Source: Lysobacterales bacterium (GTDB taxonomy: Bacteria; Pseudomonadota; Gammaproteobacteria; Xanthomonadales; Rhodanobacteraceae). From it: a DNA stretch of 9,363 nucleotides. Position numbers and translations under genes: made by a program. Where the stretch lies: assembly GCA_013298265.1 (NCBI GenBank), contig JAAFHE010000002.1, positions 1 through 9,363 of the forward strand, given 5' to 3'. This document shows positions 6,750-9,363 of this stretch, piece after piece (the first letter of the stretch is position 1; each line of letters begins with the position of its first letter). The notes under the pieces are model-generated. The model saw nothing but the letters and a program-made list of their open reading frames with translations. It was not told the DNA's origin and did not search any database.

Positions 6750-8036
6750 TCAGTCGCCGGAGACGTCGAGATTGCCAAGCACGGGCACGGCGCCGTAACG
6801 ACCCTGCAGATAGCCGCGCTCGAGATTTTCGTGTTTGCGGGCCTTGAAGTCGGTGAGCGGATAGAGCTCGGTAGCGCCCCGATCGTTTTTCTCAGTCAGC
6901 CAGACCTGATCACGACGCAAGGGTGCGTCTCCCGACACGCGGCCCAGCAAGTTTGTGTCGTGAGTGGAAAAGATCAGTTGGGCGTTGCGCGGGTTCGACT
7001 TCGCGTCGTTGAAAAGCGCGACGATGCGCAGGGCCAGGACCGGGTGCAGGCTGCGTTCGAGTTCGTCGATCACGAGTACCCAGCCGTGTTCGAGTGCTTC
7101 GACGATGCGCCGTCCATACTCGAATAACGTTGCGGTGCCCAGCGATTCTTTTTCCAACGGCAGCCATGCATCGTCGTCTTGACTCTGGTGCCGAACGAAC
7201 ACCTGGATCGCCGGGCGCGGATCGCCAATCCCGAAAGAAGGAGGCCGATATGCCTTCGGTATTTCCTCCGTGCGGACGCCCATGATTCCGAGATCCGCTG
7301 TACGGAGGATGTTGATGAAAAATTTTGCGGCGGAGCTGGAGCTTTCGCCGCTTTCCTGAAGTTCTTGCGCATCTGCCTTAAGGCGGCCATGCAGCCACCG
7401 TGTTGCTGACGCGCGTTGATAATCGCTGCCGGAGTACTTGCTGGTGTTGACGTTTTCAAGTCCCAAGAACCAACTGAAAATCGGCGCCAGCCGCTCGTGC
7501 CCATGCTGTGCGGCTACGGAAAGAAAAAGCGCGTTGGGCCTTGTCACTTCCTCAATCAGGCGGGTTTTCTCGTCGGTGAGGGCTGCGCCGAACTTCAAGG
7601 CATCCGCATCGCGCTCCAGCCAGGTCTGCTTTCTGCCTGCAGGCCACGCATACAGCCATTCCTCGAGGAACCGCTGGTCGTCGACGCGAAAGCCGTACTG
7701 ATAGCGGATACCGCCGATCACTGCGGTGACTTCAAAGATCGACGGTTGTTCCGGCATGCCACTCCAGGCGAACGGTTCGCGCCGCGTACCGCCTTCCGGC
7801 TCCCAAATCCGATGAGAAAGAAGGATCGCCTCCTTCATGTAGGCAAGACCCGCGAGTACCGAGGTCTTGCCGCTGGCATTGGCGCCATAGATCGCGACCA
7901 CCGGCAGCAGCTTCTTGTTGCTGCCGGTCACGCTCCTCGGCCGTTCGGTGCTGTCTTCTGCCGAGGTGGCGACAAGGGACAGTACCTGCTCTTCAGCGAT
8001 GGAGCGGAAGTTGCCGAGGCGGAATTCGATAAGCAT
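6750..8036 (-). CDS. rloA: RloA/AbiLi-like AAA15-type ATPase
   Basis: Protein of 428 residues, an ABC/SMC-like P-loop ATPase of the AAA_15/AAA_21 (OLD-like) group. It opens with LIEFRLGNFRSI (2-13), the usual N-terminal strand of these proteins. Walker A is GANASGKT (51-58); an ABC-like signature ESLGTATLF lies at 297-305; Walker B is LVIDE (321-325) followed by the SLHP D-loop (329-332); the switch histidine is in STHD (H359). The C terminus carries YLQGRYGAVP (409-418), typical of the RloA/AbiLi branch. There is no fused TOPRIM domain, so the nuclease-like part is supplied by rloB next door. Likely role: sensor/regulator ATPase of an anti-phage module (inference from family). All ATPase motifs are intact. 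The ATG at 8034-8036 has no Shine-Dalgarno, but the N-terminal strand starts exactly there. G+C is about 53% in the middle of the gene. Confidence 0.88.
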   Translation of the reverse strand: MLIEFRLGNFRSIAEEQVLSLVATSAEDSTERPRSVTGSNKKLLPVVAIYGANASGKTSVLAGLAYMKEAILLSHRIWEPEGGTRREPFAWSGMPEQPSIFEVTAVIGGIRYQYGFRVDDQRFLEEWLYAWPAGRKQTWLERDADALKFGAALTDEKTRLIEEVTRPNALFLSVAAQHGHERLAPIFSWFLGLENVNTSKYSGSDYQRASATRWLHGRLKADAQELQESGESSSSAAKFFINILRTADLGIMGVRTEEIPKAYRPPSFGIGDPRPAIQVFVRHQSQDDDAWLPLEKESLGTATLFEYGRRIVEALEHGWVLVIDELERSLHPVLALRIVALFNDAKSNPRNAQLIFSTHDTNLLGRVSGDAPLRRDQVWLTEKNDRGATELYPLTDFKARKHENLERGYLQGRYGAVPVLGNLDVSGD

Positions 8037-8043
8037 GAGCGGC

Positions 8044-8049
8044 AGTATA
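8044..8049 (-). promoter_or_regulatory. possible -10 element just upstream of rloA
   Basis: TATACT on the minus strand, ending seven bases before the rloA ATG. Transcription from it would start at or next to the ATG, giving a leaderless mRNA, which would fit the absence of a Shine-Dalgarno. No good -35 hexamer lies 16-18 bases further upstream, so this is tentative. The 110-base gap between rloA and the receptor gene holds no other feature I can support and no T-tailed terminator. Confidence 0.3.
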
Positions 8050-8146
8050 GGCCGATCAATGAGGCGTTTGCGCGGATTTTCTGCGCAGCAGGTACCCTAA
8101 AGTGCTTGATGCAGCGTTTTCTCGAGGATTCAGCCGCTGCTGCAGC

Positions 8147-9363
8147 TCAGCGCCACTCGTACTGCCAGCGCAGTTCGACACGGCGCGGATCGCCGAGGCG
8201 ATAGCGGGTTTCCTGGCGGCGGTCGTTGTAGCGGAAGTCGACGCGGTCGAGATACAGCTTGTCGGTCGCGTTGGTGACGGCGAGCGAGAAGTCCGCGTCG
8301 TCGAGACGATAGCCGATGCGCAGGTCGGCCAGGCTGTAGGCGGGGCGGCGGTTGCCGGGGTTTATGTCCAGCGTCGTTTCGGCCTCGGCCGTGTGGTACG
8401 CGTCGAGCGTGCCGTACCAGCCCTGCTCGGCGCCGTAGCGCAGGCCAAGCAGCGCTGTGTACTTCGGCGCGCCAGGCAGGCGCGGCGTCGGGTCCTGGTT
8501 GTAGTAGCGGTAGTAGTCGTAGCGTGCGTTGAGTGCGCCCAGGCCCAGCGTCGCCTGCCAGCGTTCGCTCAGGCGCGCGTCGAGTTCGAGTTCGGCGCCG
8601 TAGACGCGGCCGCGCGCGCCGATGCTATTTGTAACGTAGTGGAAACGTTCACGAATCAGCGTGCGGAACAGCGCCATGCGCGCCTTCAGCCGCTGCGCCA
8701 GCCACTGCGACTGCCAGGCAAGCTGGGTGGAGTCGTCGCGCTCGGCCGGCTGGATGAATTCCGGGCGTACGCCAGCGCTGCTGCGGATGCCGCGGCCGTG
8801 GCTCAGGCTGAGGCGCTGCGTATCGGTGACCGACCAGTTGGCAACGACGAGCGGTACCGGCGTGCTGGTGTCGACGCGGCCGTACTGCCGGAACTGCAGC
8901 AGCGATTCGCGATCGGCGCAGACGCCGGGGCGAGGCAGCAGTCCTGCTTCGACGTTGCAGGCCACGCTGACGTAGTTCTGCTGCGCCTTTTCCTTGACCT
9001 GGCGCAGTCCGGCGCCGACGCTGAAATGTTCGCCCCAGTGGCGGCCGGCCCAGATCCAGCCGCTGCGCGTGCGGAAATCCATGTCCTGGCGGTTGTCCCC
9101 GATGCGGCGGAAGCCCGCGATCCAGATCGACTCGAGGTCGGCGAAGGACGTGGCGCTGAATTCGGCGCCGCCGGCCATCTCCCAGTAGTCGCCGGTGTAG
9201 CGGCCGCTCAGGCCGACGGCACGGCGGCGTTCGTTGTTCAGATCGCCGCTGGGGCCGAAGCCCGAGCCCAGCCACAGCCCTTCCTGGCGCGCGACCGTGC
9301 TGTTCGCATTGAGGCGCAGGCTCCAGATGTCGTTGCCGTATTGCAGATTCAGCGCCGAGCCCA
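8147..9363 (-). CDS. TonB-dependent outer-membrane receptor, C-terminal barrel (partial, N terminus outside window)
   Basis: The frame is open from the right edge of the window to a TGA at 8147-8149, giving about 404 residues; codons upstream of the first in-window ATG (9178) continue as barrel-like sequence (GRYTGDYW and others), so the real start is off the window. It shows alternating aromatic and polar strands typical of TonB-dependent receptors: RVYGAELELDARLSERW (siderophore-receptor-like strand), LPGAPKYTALLGLRYG, AYSLADLRIGYRLDDADFSLAVTNATDKLY, and a C-terminal YRLGDPRRVELRWQYEW matching the family's last-strand G.PR pattern. It would import a scarce ligand (metal chelate, vitamin or sugar) through the outer membrane using TonB energy. 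The substrate cannot be told without the plug domain. Two cysteines in the ACNVEAGLLPRPGVC stretch may form a loop disulfide. It ends in WR, one residue past the expected terminal aromatic. Confidence 0.85.
   Translation of the reverse strand, partial: GSALNLQYGNDIWSLRLNANSTVARQEGLWLGSGFGPSGDLNNERRRAVGLSGRYTGDYWEMAGGAEFSATSFADLESIWIAGFRRIGDNRQDMDFRTRSGWIWAGRHWGEHFSVGAGLRQVKEKAQQNYVSVACNVEAGLLPRPGVCADRESLLQFRQYGRVDTSTPVPLVVANWSVTDTQRLSLSHGRGIRSSAGVRPEFIQPAERDDSTQLAWQSQWLAQRLKARMALFRTLIRERFHYVTNSIGARGRVYGAELELDARLSERWQATLGLGALNARYDYYRYYNQDPTPRLPGAPKYTALLGLRYGAEQGWYGTLDAYHTAEAETTLDINPGNRRPAYSLADLRIGYRLDDADFSLAVTNATDKLYLDRVDFRYNDRRQETRYRLGDPRRVELRWQYEWR

Noticed and set aside
6030..8146. Direct repeats flanking the rloAB module as attachment sites
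   Set aside because: Only a 6-base match (CCCTAA at 6125-6130 and 8095-8100) was found by eye, which is expected by chance. No integrase or transposase is present.
1..9363. CRISPR array, rRNA, complete tRNA or insertion sequence
   Set aside because: No regularly spaced repeats, no rRNA-like conserved stretches, no complete tRNA cloverleaf and no transposase motifs were seen on either strand.

Overview
The window is GC-rich DNA; 60-base stretches counted by hand in the coding genes give about 67-70% G+C. Almost all genes lie on the minus strand. The gene set points to a Gram-negative proteobacterium, most likely a gammaproteobacterium of the Xanthomonadales/Rhodanobacteraceae kind: a PlpD-type patatin autotransporter, a TonB-dependent receptor, a YfcG-type glutathione transferase, a DUF1993 protein and an acetoacetate CoA-transferase. 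The lineage is inferred from gene style, not shown directly.

Left part (1-2325): the last 26 residues of a plus-strand protein, then convergent minus-strand yfcG, then a short membrane-anchored protein of unknown function. A 306-base divergent intergenic region follows, and then a plus-strand DUF1993 gene with a good ribosome binding site and an inverted repeat in its leader. Two hairpins, one a strong GC stem, fill the gap between the convergent DUF1993 and CoA-transferase genes.

Middle part (2326-6036): a single-chain succinyl-CoA:3-ketoacid CoA-transferase, in which the A and B subunits are fused. It starts at GTG, and a consensus Shine-Dalgarno followed by an in-frame GTG survives at the subunit junction. 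Upstream of it is a full-length PlpD-like protein: signal peptide, patatin lipase, POTRA, outer-membrane barrel.

Right part (6127-9363): a two-gene RloA/RloB (AbiL-like) module, an AAA15-type ATPase followed 2 nt later by a TOPRIM-like RloB protein. Sampled stretches here are near 52-53% G+C, which suggests horizontal acquisition. It is the accessory, probably anti-phage, element of the window, and it sits between two outer-membrane protein genes with no restriction-modification genes in view. The window ends inside the C-terminal barrel of a TonB-dependent receptor.

Apart from rloA-rloB the genes look like independent units: metabolism (CoA-transferase), redox/thiol chemistry (YfcG), envelope (PlpD, receptor) and defence (RloAB). 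The most noteworthy items are the RloAB module and the fused CoA-transferase with a relic, or possibly working, internal translation start.
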